Assembly: GCA_029532415.1 (NCBI GenBank)
Contig: JAQOTA010000071.1
Coordinates: 1,612,001 to 1,676,000 of the forward strand
From: Marasmius tenuissimus
Lineage: Eukaryota > Basidiomycota > Agaricomycetes > Agaricales > Marasmiaceae
Direction: 5' to 3'
Length of the DNA: 64,000 nucleotides
In this document: in pieces, positions 21,396 through 34,495 of the stretch
Layout: each line of letters opens with the position of its first letter
Position numbering within the stretch: position 1 is the first letter of the stretch
Notes under the pieces: generated by a model
Told to the model about the DNA's origin: nothing
Database searches by the model: none
What the model saw: the letters and a program-made list of their open reading frames with translations, nothing else
Program-made: the position numbers and the translations under genes

Positions 21396-23024
21396 TCAAA
21401 AGCAACTGAAAATGGCACGAACACTCGTCTCGGTGACGGTAGTACGGGGCGTGTCTCTGCGGGCTCGGAACGTGGAGTACTGTCGACTCGTAGGGTACAT
21501 CTCTACGACGTTTCCCGCCCTCTCTCTCAGAGTGTCGCGACCATTCAATCTACCCATCCAGGATTTCCGATTGGTATGTTATTGTTTCGAATCAAGGAAT
21601 TCGACAGAAGCGCTCACGAGGCCATCAGCGAGTTCGAATACACTGAGCAGAGTGCCCCGTGAGTATACGGGATCCTAACGATGTTCCGAAGGTCTTGGAC
21701 TCACATTTAGCTAAAAATGTGTACACAGCCAACCAGATAACTATGGGAGAGTTGGGTGAGAGGGTATCTGATAGCCACGTATCAGTAAAAACTTACAATT
21801 ATGGGGCATAGTCAAAAACTTCGAGGATATCGGATTAACGATGTCACCGTCCGTCGTTGAGCACTTACCATGATCATCATAAGCAATCCCCCCATACTGT
21901 CGTAGTAAAGGGTAGACTTTAAGGACTCTGCGACGCCGACTGTGGCCGGCACATACCTAGTCAATAGCCCAGTTTCTTGGACAGAAGATTGGTCAACGAG
22001 AGGACCGCAGTCAGGCTTGAGAGACGCGTACCTAGTGTCCAGAGCACGAGTGTATCGATAACGGCGACAGTACTGTGCACAGGTCAGAGCCGGTCAGAGA
22101 CATCCCTGGGAGACACAGACATATCCGAGTCACTACCTTTTCGAGACTGTAGCACCGCGTCTCCGGGCGAGGACCCAGATCAGAGATATTGTGATCAGAA
22201 CATCGGTCGCGGTCCCAATGACTAGGCTTGTTAGGATGGACCATTCCCAATCCTCAAGGTACTGTTGGAGCGAGATCAATCTGATCCCTTCTACAAAGAC
22301 TATGAGGAGCATGACCATCCGAGTGAGAGACATTGTCCAGCACACGAGGGTCAGTGTCCAACCCCCCCTGGAAGAAGTGCAAAACTGTCAACACGTCGAG
22401 GGTTTTGCTGAGCAATGATGCGAGGCGCACACTAATCCCTTGATACGCCAGCCAAAAAAACCTTGTACTGTATAGCAACTTCAGCAGGACGTTGAATTCT
22501 TTATTGCTGGGTGGACGTACTCAGCGGAACGGACAAGGCACTGAAGAGAGCCGCAGTCAATAGCGTCTTGGGCGGAGATTCGAGAACTTGAGGATCCGAC
22601 CAGGATCCAACCGTCATGGCATAGATTGAGTGACTGATTGTGATAGAATGTCCCAGCTCACAGATCCTGTTACAACAGATAGTGTGGGGAGCTGTGTAAG
22701 GTGAGCTCGATTAGATCTTCCTACCACACAAAGGCGACCTGCCACCACGTGTATAAGTGTATGTGATTTTGCGAGCAGACGTTAGCGACACACCAATATC
22801 TTCAATCCGACGTGGTCTTTGGGGAACCTTGAGTAGTAGTAATAGACTTGGGTGGTGACAATCCCCATGAGCAAACATGCTATCATGCCTCCGGCCTCGA
22901 GAGCCCCTGGACAATTGTCGAGGGTGAGTTGCGACGTACAAGTACATCATTAGGCACTGTCCTCACCGATGGTATTATTCAGAAGCTCGGGTGACAGTGA
23001 TGATCCAAGTCGCCTTCCCAGCAT
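21396..23024 (-). CDS. DUF6534-type multi-pass membrane protein, copy A (appears intact)
   Basis: Member of a basidiomycete-specific membrane protein family of unknown function. About eleven short exons. The start MLGRRLGSSLSPELLNNTIG leads into the first helix (ALEAGGMIACLLMGIVTTQVYYYY). Helices and loops follow: VAFVW, ICELGHSITISHSIYAM, FSALSVPLIQGFFGWRIKGL, WTLTLVCWTMSLTRMVMLL. The conserved core is TATDVLITISLIWVLARRR, then TVAVIDTLVLWTLETGLLTS, MGGLLMMIMFLTMPHNFIWLAVYTFLAKLYSNSLMASLNGRDTL. The cytoplasmic tail ends ...RAIFSCF. DVLI...LIW, ETGLLTS and LYSNSLMASLN are the family signatures. All frames and GT-AG sites are consistent. Confidence 0.78.
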
Positions 23025-24639
23025 TTTGTTCGATGTGGGTAGCACCAAGAAACTTCTTTGTTCTTTCGTCTCTTTAATCAAGCTCGGAGCCACGTTTCAT
23101 CAATCAGTCACTGGGTAGAGGGTTGCATGAGTTGCACGATATGAAAGATAGATGCTGAACTTTATCTATGCGGGGAGTACTTAGTATAAGCGGCAGAACG
23201 AAGGAAGAAGAAAACTGATATCGGGAATGGGTAGAAAAGTGATAGAAAGGCCGGATTTGGGATTGCTGTGGGCTACCAGAATCACGGTGAACTCTCCACG
23301 TGTGAGCTTTCGCGTCAGCTCCTATATTTCCCCTGGAACTGACGAGTTCTTGCACCCAGTGAGAGCAGGGCGCCGATGGTTGTTGCAACATACAAAAGGC
23401 GGTGTACCGTTTCGCCGGTATTGGCTGATCCGTACTTGAAGCACTGAGAGTGCGTTTGTAACGCTGTAATAGGCACCGGTACGGGCATCTGCATTGGTTC
23501 CTCTCTTCGTATACCATATTGAGACTTCTTTTCTTTGGGTGCACCTGCAATCTGCGACGTAAATCCGCTCACCGGTGCGCACTCTTGAGTCTTGTTGTCG
23601 AGATCTCACGTTGTGCGCAATGGTAGGTGATAATCGAGAATATCGTCGCCCATCATGCTGATGTCAGCATACGTTGCGTTATAAATCGCGGTCGAAGGCC
23701 GTTCTCCAGGTTCCTATCAAGAACGTTAAAATGGTGGGTGAAAACACTCTAGTTCAGATACGATCTTACCTCGCGGGTGAGTGTGAAGACATGGTCGCGG
23801 ACGCTGTACTGTCAGTGTATAGATAGACGTTGATCGCGTGATCTCCATCCAGAAAATGAGTCGTTTAAGGAGGAAAGTGGGCCTTCAGTATGGATACACA
23901 TACTTGCGTCGACTCTCGAGAAGTGTTCCAGAACGACGCTGTTAGAGATTATCTTTACCTATATTCACTCGGACGCCCTCTGCCGCGTTTGGCCGTCCAC
24001 TGCCGCCTGTTGACGCTCATCGATTTCAAAGTCCGAGTCAACTCAAGGGGTCACGGGGTGGGTTCCGTCACCGTTCTGTCTTAGACCACCTGTTCCTCCC
24101 GTTCCAGCCGTCGCGGCGTCCGTCTATCCTAACCCTTTTCTGATTCAGTCTCCTTGCGGGGTTGCCCGTTAGGCGGAGCAGTGCGGCATCACAGGCTGAG
24201 GCACGATGCATGTCACTGTGCATGAGGCCCGAGATCTCCAACGCCTTCGAGATCTACCTAAGTACAAGTGTTTCGTCGAATACCTACGACCAGGCACCGG
24301 AGGATTCGGAGCCTTCACGCAAGAAAACGGATAACTAATAGGTGCCGCATAAAGTACATACACAGAGCACTGCTAAAGAGTCGTGGCACGTAGCTCTGTT
24401 CCTATACATTCGCAAAGACCCAATGCTATATCTTTAGCCACTAGTCTTCAACAGACTCTCGAGAAATGGCGACGTTGATTCGAGTCTATATGACATCAGC
24501 GTGGGTCGCAGGTCTTGGAAGAGCAACCCGCCCTACCGTCATTAACCACAGTAGCTTCAGATGCCGTTTGCTTGATCACTTCAGAAAATTCCTCGCGGGA
24601 ATCGGTGGCTCGCTGCAATAAAATTCGATCAAAAAACGC
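23025..24639. other. Duplicated non-coding flanks between DUF6534 copies A and B
   Basis: No gene can be supported. 23190-23345 is clearly similar to 31005-31165 (upstream of copy C), and 23620-23700 to 31720-31810 and partly 26660-26700. These are upstream regions duplicated with the gene. From about 24265 the sequence resembles the 3' flank of copy A (21030-21210). The middle (23880-24160) is apparently unique. Confidence 0.5.
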
Positions 24640-26279
24640 TCAACAACCGAAACTGAAACGAACACTTGTCTGGGTGATGGTAGTACGAGGCGTATCCCTG
24701 CGGACTCGGAACGTCGAGTCGCCAAACTGTCCGCTCGTAGGGTACAGCTCTACGACATTTCCTGCTTTCTCCCTCAGAGCATCGCGGCCATTCAGCCTGC
24801 CAATCCAAAGGTTTCAGTTGGTACGTCAATCTCTCAAATCAAGAAAATTGGCGGAAATACTTACACGGCCATGAAGGAATTCGAATACACTGTTGAACAA
24901 GATAATCCGTGGATCGTGAGCATGCAAATTCCCAACGATGCACCGGCTTCGACTCACGTTTGGTCAAAAATGTGAATACGGCCAACCAGATAACTACAAG
25001 GGAGATCAGTGAGAGGGCATCGGATGGTCTGCTGTGGCGGTAGACGCTTACAGTTACCGGGCATGACCATGAACTTGGAGAATACCGTAATTAGCACTGT
25101 CCACTGCAGTTTGCTAGCTGACTGCTTACCAGGACAAGCATGAGCAGTCCTCCCATACTGTCATAACAATGAATGTCTTTGAGGACACTGGAACACCAAT
25201 TGTGGCCAACACTGCATACCAAGTCAAGAGCCCAGTTTCTTGGACGGGAGATCAGCAAACGAGAGGAGCCGTTTCCAAGCTCAAAAAACACGTACCTAAC
25301 GTCCAGAGTATGAGTGTGTCAATCATCGCGATAGTACTGTGCAAGGCACGAGTCGGTCAAAGGCATTCTTAGTAGATACGAATATAATTACCTTTTCGAG
25401 ACCGTCTCACCGCGTCTCCGGGTGAGGACCCAGATCAGAGATAATGCGATCAGAACATCGGTTGCAGCACTGATGACTAGGCTTGTTTGAACAGACCATT
25501 TCCAATCCTTGAGGTACTGTTGAAGCGAGGTCATCTTGATTCCTCCCACAAAGGCGAGAAGAAGCACGATGATCCGAGTGAGAGCCAGCGCCCAGCATAT
25601 GAGAGTTATTGTCCAACCCCCTCTGGAAGGACTATGAAGCCATCAGCAAAGTCGATGAGCGAAAATTGGAGACGCACGCCAATTCCTTGATACGCCACCC
25701 GAAGAAACTCTGTACTGTTTGGCGGCTTCAAAATGAAGTCAACTACCGATCGCTCGCTGGGTGAACGTACTAAGCGGAGTGGCAAGGGCGGTGAAGAAGA
25801 GCGCAGTCGATAATGTCTTAGGCGGCAAGTCCAGGACTCGAATATCGGACCGAGAAACGATGGTCATTATATAGACCGTGTGGCTGATGCAGATGGAATG
25901 TCCGAGTTCAGCGACCCTAATGAAACGGACAACACGGGTAAGCTGCGCGAGGGATCAACCTAGCGTGATTTTCCTACCACACAAAGGCAACCTGTCAAGG
26001 CGTGAATAAGGCTTGAAAATAGACATTGACTAGTAAACACACCATTGTCTTCAATGCAATGTGGTCGTTGGGAAACTTTGAGTAATAGTAATAGACCTGG
26101 ATAGTCACAATCCCCGTGAGCAGGCTTGCCACCATGCCTCCGACCTCAAGCGCGCCTGAACGATCGTAAGGGATGAGTTTTGTTCGACGTTGCCGACGTT
26201 CAAGTGCATGAGCGCCAGACTCACCGAGGGTGCTATGGAGAAGATTGTGGGGCAGTGAATCCAGCCCCGGTTCCAACAT
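24640..26279 (-). CDS. DUF6534-type multi-pass membrane protein, copy B (appears intact)
   Basis: Same exon layout as copy A. The start MLEPGLDSLPHNLLHSTLG is followed by ALEVGGMVASLLTGIVTIQVYYYYSKFPNDH. Then VAFVW, VAELGHSICISHTVYIM, IQSFFGWRIKELA, GGWTITLICWALALTRIIVLLLAFVGG, SAATDVLIALSLIWVLTRRR, TIAMIDTLILWTLETGLLTC, MGGLLMLVL, FMVMPGNFIWLAVFTFLTKLYSNSFMAVLNGRDAL and a tail ending ...RFSFGC. No stop or frame break was found at any junction. It is clearly diverged from copy A in the N-terminus and loops, so the duplication is not recent. Confidence 0.75.
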
Positions 26280-29068
26280 CCTTCCAGTGGGTAGCAGCAG
26301 ACAGGTTCAACTTGAGGTTTCCATTTCTTAAATCCCGGTCTACGACCCCCACTCCATTAGACGCGGGGGCAGTGGCCGCTTTTTTAGTCGTATATGAGGG
26401 TACGTACGCTGTCGAACGCACAATCATCTCAATCAGTCCTCCTTCATCAGATATTAGAAGCCACTGATTCCCACAATGGACGTCCTATCCCCCCACACTA
26501 GAAGCCTGGTTGACGAGGGCAGAGTGCCCGAAAGAAGTCTAGGGTTTGTTTGAGCTTGCCATATTGGCATACCATATCTGGACTTTCTAAGTACATCTGT
26601 GGGCCGTCACTCAAATACGATCACCGGTGCTCTTACTATCCCGAACTGATACGTCGGGCGATGGTTAGTGATCGTTAGAATGGTTGGGGTAAATCGAAGC
26701 AATCTGTATACACCCTTACCCAGTTGCGGGTGAGCGTGGAGACGCGGTCGGGAATGCTGTAGAACCCGAATCTTCCTCGGGCTAAGAATGAAAACCATTG
26801 TGGAGATGAGCGTGGATAGCGGTCTTCATATTTCAATCTATTGTCGCCCAAAGATCTCGTTGTCATGCGATGAGAGTGAGGGGTGCAATGTGGGCATGCA
26901 GTGGGAGCCAAACCTCCGTTCAAGGTCCAAAGCGACTTCATTCGCGGGGCGGTGTAACATGGGCGGTATTGTGTGACCAGTGTCGATGATCTTGAGCTTC
27001 GAAGTCCGACGAAATATTCGATCATGAACCTATTTTCATGCGAGGAACTACGGGGGGCACGCCTTCCATCATCTGCGGCGGGGACTGGGGACATAACGGT
27101 CAACGCATTTCCCGGCTACCCCATCTTCATCGATCAAAAGCTGCCAGAATCATTGAATGGGTTGAGATCAGTGAGATGCACGGAGAGGACGGTAGAGCGC
27201 ACCATGCGCCATCAAGCTAACAATATCTTGTCGGTATCAGTGTAGAAAGCGCTGGCTGGTCCGTGATGGTGAAAAAAAGACCTGCAGGGTGCCCCGGCAC
27301 TCCGTGGCGAGAGTGTCTCGTATGGCGACGCGGACCAGGTTGAGATGTCCAGGTGCAGGCTGAGGCCAGCACTGGTGGGAGATTAGTCTGCAAGGATTTC
27401 CCAGGGTAAAGCCGTACCTCGGATTTAGGTCACATGCTAGTCATGCTTGACCCAACGGCCTTCAAACGCGTCTCAAAGACCGACGCGTTCATGAGCTGAA
27501 CGTCCGAGCTTCGTGCGCATTTCCCTCTATATTCACAGAGATAGATTATAGATTACGATTCAATGCACTCTCCCTTGATTTTAGCTAGAATTTTAGCCTA
27601 TAAGTTCAATATATAGCACTTGGGACTGATGGATGGGCTATTTCAGATAGCGGTTGGATAGTGGGGTGGTCAGAGAACGCAGAAAAGATAGTCCTCATTA
27701 GACTCAGTATTTATCGAGAATAACAGAGGTTGCTTGGGCATCACACAGAAGTGAAAGGGGTCATGAAGTGTTCATACGACTTACTAGTGACTTAGGCGCC
27801 TGTAAGCACCGCATCTCATGACTCAGATCACATGATTCAGATCACGAGAACTACCATATAGGGATGAGTGGGGGTCAAATTAGCCGAGGTCCTGATAACG
27901 CGGCGTGTTTTCTAGCAGACCTCTCACCCGCGAGTGCCCGCAGCCGTGAGAGTCTGCCTAGGGGAGACTAGTGGGAGATGAATCGATGATGAGCGCTCGA
28001 GTGTTCGACTATTATGTAAGTAAGCTTAGCGCTTGGACCACGGCGCGTTCAAGTTTCAACGTTGTGCTTCAACTTGCGCTCATCTCCGATGATCGATGAT
28101 CTCCCGAGGCCCGCGAGCGGCGTATTCGCATTCACCATCCAGGCTTCGCAGCTACCTCCTTCATATTGCATCTCTGACCATACAATCATGCGCATTTCGT
28201 TGTGTTTCTCCTTTCCGGTGCTTCATCAGAGTTGATTCAGGTTAAGTTATTTTACCTGAGTAATGATTGCAGCCGCCATGTCCTATAAACATTGACCAAG
28301 ATGTTCCCAGAGCCACACTAAGCAACGACTCGGAGCCCGACAGAGACCCAGGAACTATGCCTACATCTCCAACCCCCCATTCCAATAGTCCACAATCTTA
28401 ACGCACGATGAGCCCTGCTGAAAGAGACGGCGACGCGGATATACTAGGAGCATTGAAACCCATATGATCGATTTATACCGGCTAGTCCACCCTTCCTACC
28501 AACCAACATGCCGGAAGGAAAGAAGGACGCTTTCAAGGCGAGCACCGAAACGACACTCGGTTTTGGGAGAAGGGTTGTGAGTACAACAAAACCCCTTGGG
28601 AGAAACGAGCCATGCCAATCAGAGACCGCCGCTTGCCAATGCGAGGACGAGAAGCCTACCGGCGTATTGTACACCCCTTCATAAAAGACACGACTAGGAG
28701 AGGAGACTATTGTCACCCCCTGGGCTATTCCTCCAAGGACTGGGCGCGAAGACCAAGGAGTTTGCCTTCCCAAGATGATCTTCCTCGTGATCACGCCGAC
28801 TTTAGCTTTCACGGTTGTTTCGCCCTTGCGGGGCTCGAATCCAACGCCCTCAGCCAATCGATAGATGTAATGCCTGCGGTGGTCCTTCAGCTACAGGTCT
28901 TATGCTTCGAGCGAATATTTGCGTCGCGAATTTCCCAGTCCCTCGCGCGTCAAGTTCAGCGTGTTGAGACATCGGAATTCACTTGTGTACAGTCTTGTAT
29001 GCAGTACATATTGCATAGAGCAATCGTGCCACGTAGCTCGCGAAAAACCACTTCCACGTCTCTAGCCA
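26280..29068. other. Repetitive non-coding stretch between DUF6534 copies B and C
   Basis: About 2.8 kb with no convincing gene. 26560-26760 is a diverged version of the upstream flank of copies A and C. 27280-27320 and 27960-28110 resemble 32335-32360 and 32600-32720, and 28197-28235 resembles 20858-20895. 28260-28870 looks like an insertion relative to unit A. It holds only short frames, including a 55-codon one from 28508 (MPEGKKDAFKASTETTLGFG...) that I do not recognise. An A/T-rich patch lies at 27540-27620. Confidence 0.45.
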
Positions 29069-30847
29069 CTAGTCCATAACGACCTCTCTCTCGATGACGA
29101 TGACGACATGACCCGCCGTACCGTCATTGGCATCATCACCAGGGTCAGATGCGGCGTGTTTGCTCACTTCAAAGAGCCTGTCGTCGGAATAGGCAATTTG
29201 CTGCTGTGATGAAAGGCGGTCAACAGACGTTTGGTGACCGAATTTGGTACGAACGCTCGTATGATCAGTGTTACGGGGCGTGTCCCTGACTCGAAACGTA
29301 GAGACTCCGTACTGAATGCTTGCAGGATATAGTTCTACGACGTTTCCCGCCTTCTGCCTCAGAGTGTCGCGACCATTCAGTCTGCCCATCCAGGATTTCC
29401 GATTAGCATGTCATTCCTTCAATTCGGAAAAGTCGAATGAAGCGCTCACGAAGCCATCAACGAGTTTGAATACACTGAGCAGAATGGCTTGTGAGTATAC
29501 GGGAGCCCAACGATGCTCCGACTCACGTTTAGCCAAAAATGTGTACACGGCCAACCAAATGACTATGGGGGAATTTGGTGAGAGGCTATTCGGTAGCCAC
29601 GTATCAGTAAACACTTACAATTATGGGGCATAGTCAAAAACTTCGAGGATGCCGGGGTTAGCAATGTCAGAGCCGTCCATCGTTGAGTACTTACCATTAT
29701 CATCATGAGCACTCCCCCTATACTGTCGTAACAAAGGGCAGACTTTGAGGACTCTAAGATGCCGGTCGTAGTCGACACATACCTAGTCAAGAGCCCAGTT
29801 TCTTGAACGGATGATCAGCCAACGAGAGGGACTGCTGTCAGGCTCGAAAAACCCGTACCTAACGTCCAGAGTACGAGTGTGTCGATAACCGCGACAGTAC
29901 TGTGCGTAGGTTCGAAGCCCGGTCAAAGACGTCCTTAGGAGACGCGGACATATATAACTACCTTCTCGAGACTGTAGCCCCACCACGTCTCTGAATGAGG
30001 ATCCAGATCAGAGATAATGCCATCAGGACATCATTTGCGGTCCCAATGACTGGGCTTGTTAAGATGGACCATTCCCAATCCTCCACATACTGTTGGAGCG
30101 AGATCAATCTGACCCCTCCTACGAAGGCGATGAGGAGCATGGTCGTTCGAGTGAGAGACATCGTCCAGCAGATGAGAGTCAGTGTCCAGCCCCCACTGAA
30201 GAAAGTGCAAAGCCATTAGCGCAACCCAGTACGCGTCGTGAGGATGTAAGACTCACGCCAGTCCCTTGATACGCCAGCCAAAAAAACTTTGTACTAAATT
30301 GCAACTTCAGGACGACGTTAGATGATTTATCGCTGGGTGGACGTACTTAGCGGAATGGACAGGGAGCTGAAGAGAACTGCAGTCAGCAGCGTCTTGGGCG
30401 GAGAGTCGAAGACTCGAGGATTCGACCAGGAAACGATCGTCATGGCATAGATTGAGTGACTGATGCAGATGGAATGTCCCAGCTCACAGATCCTGTTACA
30501 ATAGATAGTGTGAGGAGCTGTGTAAGGTGAGCTCGATTAGATCTTCCTACCACACAAAGGCGACCTGCCATCACGGGAATAAGTGTGCGTGATCTTGCAA
30601 ACAGACATTAGCGACACACCAGTATCTTCAATCCGACGTGGTCTTTGGGGAACTTGGAGTAATAGTAATAGACTTGGGTGGTGACAATCCCCATGAGCAA
30701 ACATGCTATCATGCCTCCGGCCTCGAGCGCCCCTGGACAATTGTCGAGGGTGAGTTGCGACGTTCAAGTACACATTAGTCGCTGCACTCACCGATGGTGT
30801 TATTCAAAAACTCGGGTGACAAGTGATTCAAATCGCCTTTCCAACAT
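29069..30847 (-). pseudogene. DUF6534-type membrane protein gene, copy C (5' frameshift)
   Basis: Retains the exon layout of copy A: ALEAGGMIACLLMGIVTTQ, VAFVW, ICELGHSICISHSIYAMTIV, IQSFFGWRIKGLA, GGWTLTLICWTMSLTRTTMLLIAFVGGVRLISLQQ, TANDVLMALSLIWILIQRR, IDTLVLWTLETGLLTS, FIWLAVYTFLAKLYSNSLMASLNGRDTL. However, exon 1 is two bases shorter than in copy A (lost around 30823-30826), so the ATG at 30847-30845 runs into TAA after 15 codons, and no upstream in-frame ATG was seen nearby. The normal stop of the last exon is also gone, extending the tail by about 40 residues to 29069. It may be dead, or start elsewhere. Confidence 0.65.
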
Positions 30848-32988
30848 TTTGTCCGATGTGGGTAGTAGCAGGAAACTACTCGGTTCTTTCGTCTCTTTAA
30901 TCAAGCTGCAAGCCCCAGTTAATCAGACACTCCTGAGTGCGTAAGGTTTGTGGGACATGCGAAATCAATGCTGAACTTCAATATACATGCGGGGAGAACT
31001 TAGTATGCGGCGCAACGAATGAAGAAGAAAGCTGATACCGGAAATAGGTAGAAAATTGATAGAGAGGCCAGATTTGGGGTTTCTGTAGTTCACGAATCAC
31101 GGTAAGCTCTCCCCGTCACGTAAGGTTTTGTGTCAATCCCTACATTTCCCCGGAACTGACGGGTCCTGACATATTCTTGCGCCTCCGCCACATATACTTG
31201 GGACCACTGAAAGTGCGTTTGCTATGATAGGCAAGGATTTTGGAACACATCTGCATCAGAACTTTTCCCGTCTCCATATATCATCTCCAAGTGCACTGTA
31301 AAATTTTGGGAAACAACAGGTCATACCCATTACGCGGCCGGCCACCTCTTTCGGACTTACCCTGCATCTTAAGAATATGGCCTCTATGCTCCCAGAAAAG
31401 AGCTATCTCACCTCTCTGTATCGCGAGGAACCATGCTTGCGAGCTAAACATTGAGGGTGAGTTTCTCCGAACATTCATGGTGACACAACCCCCACCTCAG
31501 TACCATATGTGCCTTATACGGCCGCAGGGATACCGTGCCGTACCATATTTTGCTGCTCAGAGGTACTGATACGGGATGGGTACGACTGGCATTAGACCGT
31601 CTAAGTACCGCAGAATTGACGGCCGTTAACGTATACGGTAGCGGCTCACAGCCCTACCTGCGATAGACTATGGCTGGAATGCGCTCACCGGTACTCTTGT
31701 TGGCCCGATCCCATGTGTCGTACGATGGTAGGTAACAGTCGAGAAGATCGTCGCCTGTTATGCCAACGTCAGCGTGCAAACTGGCGTTCAATTGTCTAAG
31801 GCCAAAGTCGCGAGCTCGAGAGTTGAAGGTCGTATTCCGGAAAATTCGATGGTAGTAGATGTCTCTTCACAACAAGTCAAAACCATTACGCAATCACGAG
31901 ATTGGTGTAGACCTGAGGTGTTGTTCGAATTATCGTATAACGTCTTCCTGCGCGCGTCGGAGGACTGTGACTAGGTGAACACCTTGGCCGAGACTAATAT
32001 TGTGTCTTCATCTCCTATGACACCGGTACCTGTCTGGATCACTCGTCAATGAAACAACTCTCGGTACAAATCAGCTAGCAAAGTGGGAAGATTGTACAAC
32101 GCAGTGTGGACCATGCTCCATCAATTTATCGGTGCCCTAACGAGATCACAGTGTCAAACGCATAACGAAAGTTGCAAAAGCTTCCAGAAGCCCTCGATTA
32201 TCTAGAGTATAATCCGCCGTGTAGTCTGGAACAGCATGAGACAACCCAGCTGCCTCGCTATACTCCAGCACAACCTACTGTGATCTTTATATCGTGACTT
32301 GCCATCGATAGCGAATCATGCCCAGCAGGGGGCTGAGCACTCCGTGGCGAGACTCGTTTAGCGGCGCATCCAGGCTGTTGTCGAAGGCTTTTAGGGCACA
32401 TATTCCTCCGGGGCTCATCTCAGCCGACGTTGAACTCACACCATGCCCTTTCTCTTCGTTGATAAGGTGAGCGCTCGATTTCTTGAACGCAGTGATTCAA
32501 TTGCATCTCCTCTTCAGCGCCTAGATTTCGCCCTTGTGTATCTGGAGTTTCTTTTCTCGAGTTCATGCCGATGTAGGGAATATCCAAGAACAGAGACACA
32601 CGGTCGCAAGGCTATGATAGGAGATGAGCGCTGATTACTTGAGTGTTTGAGTGAGCTCAGCGCTGCGGCGTCCAGACGTCGCGCTAAGAATTCGTGCTCC
32701 CTGCGGTCATCTCCAATGTTCTCCCCGAATTTTCTCGATCCGCCCACCATACAACACTGGACGTTGCAAACACCGTCTAGACATCCTTCGTAGCTCGTAC
32801 CTAATCAGGGAGTAGCCCTCAAACACAAGTCTTCTACTTGACTGAACTTCAGGGAGGCCACGGCAACAGCTGTGGCGCTCTGTTGTGCGAAAGGTGCCAA
32901 ATACGACTTTCGTGGGTCTATGCTAACGAGGAGAGCGTCTTGAAACGAGGGACATGTCATATTCGTACGACTCCTTCGGGAGTGATTG
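30848..32988. other. Upstream flank of DUF6534 copy C, with a local insertion
   Basis: No gene can be supported. 31005-31165 and 31720-31810 match the upstream flank of copy A, but about 31290-31680 has no counterpart there and looks like an inserted or replaced block. 32335-32360 and 32600-32720 resemble parts of 27280-28110, so a longer upstream segment was also duplicated. The 3' UTR of the cyclophilin gene should occupy the last part. Confidence 0.45.
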
Positions 32989-34264
32989 TTATCTCGACAC
33001 ATCAGGATCGACATATTTCATCCGTCCTCGCCCTGTGTTTGGATCAGTGAGATTCAAATCCTACAAGTATATCACACACCTTTATACCGGACCCCATTCG
33101 TTGTCTGCGCATCTTCTTCGTAGCGAGCCTTCGCCCTTTCTAGCTCCCTTTTTCTCGCGGCCTCAAAACGCTCTTGTTCCTCCCGTTCCAGCCGTGCATC
33201 ATATTCCTCTTCAGTCTCCTTCTGAGGTTGTCTGTCCTCCTTCTTGACCTCATCGCCGTCGGATTTGTGCTTGCGTGATTTGTGCTTTCGCTTCGATTTC
33301 TTATGGCGTCGCCGCGTAGAGTCATCAGAGTCGCTTGGGGACCGCGAGCGCGACCTTCGAGACCGACGTTTAGAGGAACGATGCTTGTCCTTCGCCTCGT
33401 CTTCGGAATCAGAGACAGAGGCCGAGCGCTTCTCAGGCTCCGCTGGAGGGCGTATCAGCATGTGAGAAGATAGAAGAGGGCAAAATTGCAGGTGAACTCA
33501 CGAGGGGGTGCAGGTGCCTTTTTGCGAAGTTCAAGCTCACCGCAGTTACTGATGATAACCGGGACAGTGGGCCGGTCCTTCGCATCAACCGGGACCTCAA
33601 CAATTTTCTGTACGACTTCATCATATCCTCTGAGGACCTTTCCAAAGACGACGTGTTTACCGTTCAGGTGAGGACATTCACGAAGTGTGATGAAAAACTG
33701 TGAGCCGTTGGTATTTGGACCTCTGTTTGCCATACAGAGTAGACCTTTGGAATCCAAAGGGGTTGACAAGTCCTCATCTTCGAACATTCCACCGTATATT
33801 GATTCACCACCAGTGCCGTTGCGTTTTGTGAAGTCTGTCAAGACATGAGCAATCTGGTTGGAAAGCAGCCACAGACACGTACCTCCTCCTTGAATCATAA
33901 AATCCTTGATAGAGCGATGTATAATAGCATTTTTGTAGTACAGAGGGTGTGAATCTGAGAGTGTCCGCCCTTTTTCCCCAGTGCACAAGGCACGAAAGCT
34001 TCATGGTCGCGTGAGCTTACTCTAGCGCAAAGTTGGAAAGAGCGAGATACTGACTTTTCACACGTCTGATAAGCATTCAGAAGGTCAGAAGACGAGAACC
34101 AGGATCCAAGTGAGCTCTGACCTTGGGTACAATGTCATTGTAGAGCTCAAAGATAATCCTTATGACTGATCAGATATATGAAATGTGATATAAAAAGCTG
34201 CAACATACCTTCCAAGCGGTTCGCTTCCCACTGTGACGTCCATGAACACTCTTGGCCGAACCAT
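32989..34264 (-). CDS. Cyclophilin-type peptidyl-prolyl isomerase with Arg/Ser-Lys-rich tail
   Basis: Peptidyl-prolyl cis-trans isomerase, probably nuclear and linked to splicing. The start [19 protein letters not shown] is followed by [26 protein letters not shown], assembled over several small exons. [13 protein letters not shown] holds the catalytic Arg, Phe, Met and Gln, and [13 protein letters not shown] follows. The position of human CypA Trp121 is His ([10 protein letters not shown]), a change associated with weaker cyclosporin binding. After PAPP the tail is rich in SR/RS, KHK and acidic residues, then a Glu/Arg helix and the closing [14 protein letters not shown] in the last exon (stop 32991-32989). 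The in-frame ATG at 34243 is a less likely start. Confidence 0.88.
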
Positions 34265-34495
34265 CTTGCTAGAGGAATTCTGGAGGATTCTGCTCGTGGT
34301 GGTGAAGAACAACAAAGTTTGGACAGCCGCGACGGCTCGTGTCAGCTTCCGCTAATCAAATTGACGACCGGACTGCCAGGTCTCTCACGATCGAGCACTC
34401 TCCCAATTACGACCTCTTTGCTGTTCATCCTTGTCATCGCTAGCCAACATCATTGGGCTTGCTTCAAGCTCATCCGGCCTTGCCGTGTTTGACCT

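Noticed and set aside
28444..28857. 137-codon minus-strand frame between DUF6534 copies B and C
   Set aside because: Composition is not protein-like, there is no splice context or recognisable motif, and the segment looks like an insertion in duplicated non-coding DNA.
28790..28860. Possible tRNA (GGCTCGAATCC T-loop-like motif)
   Set aside because: The T-arm stem does not pair on either strand, and no A-box or acceptor stem was found upstream.
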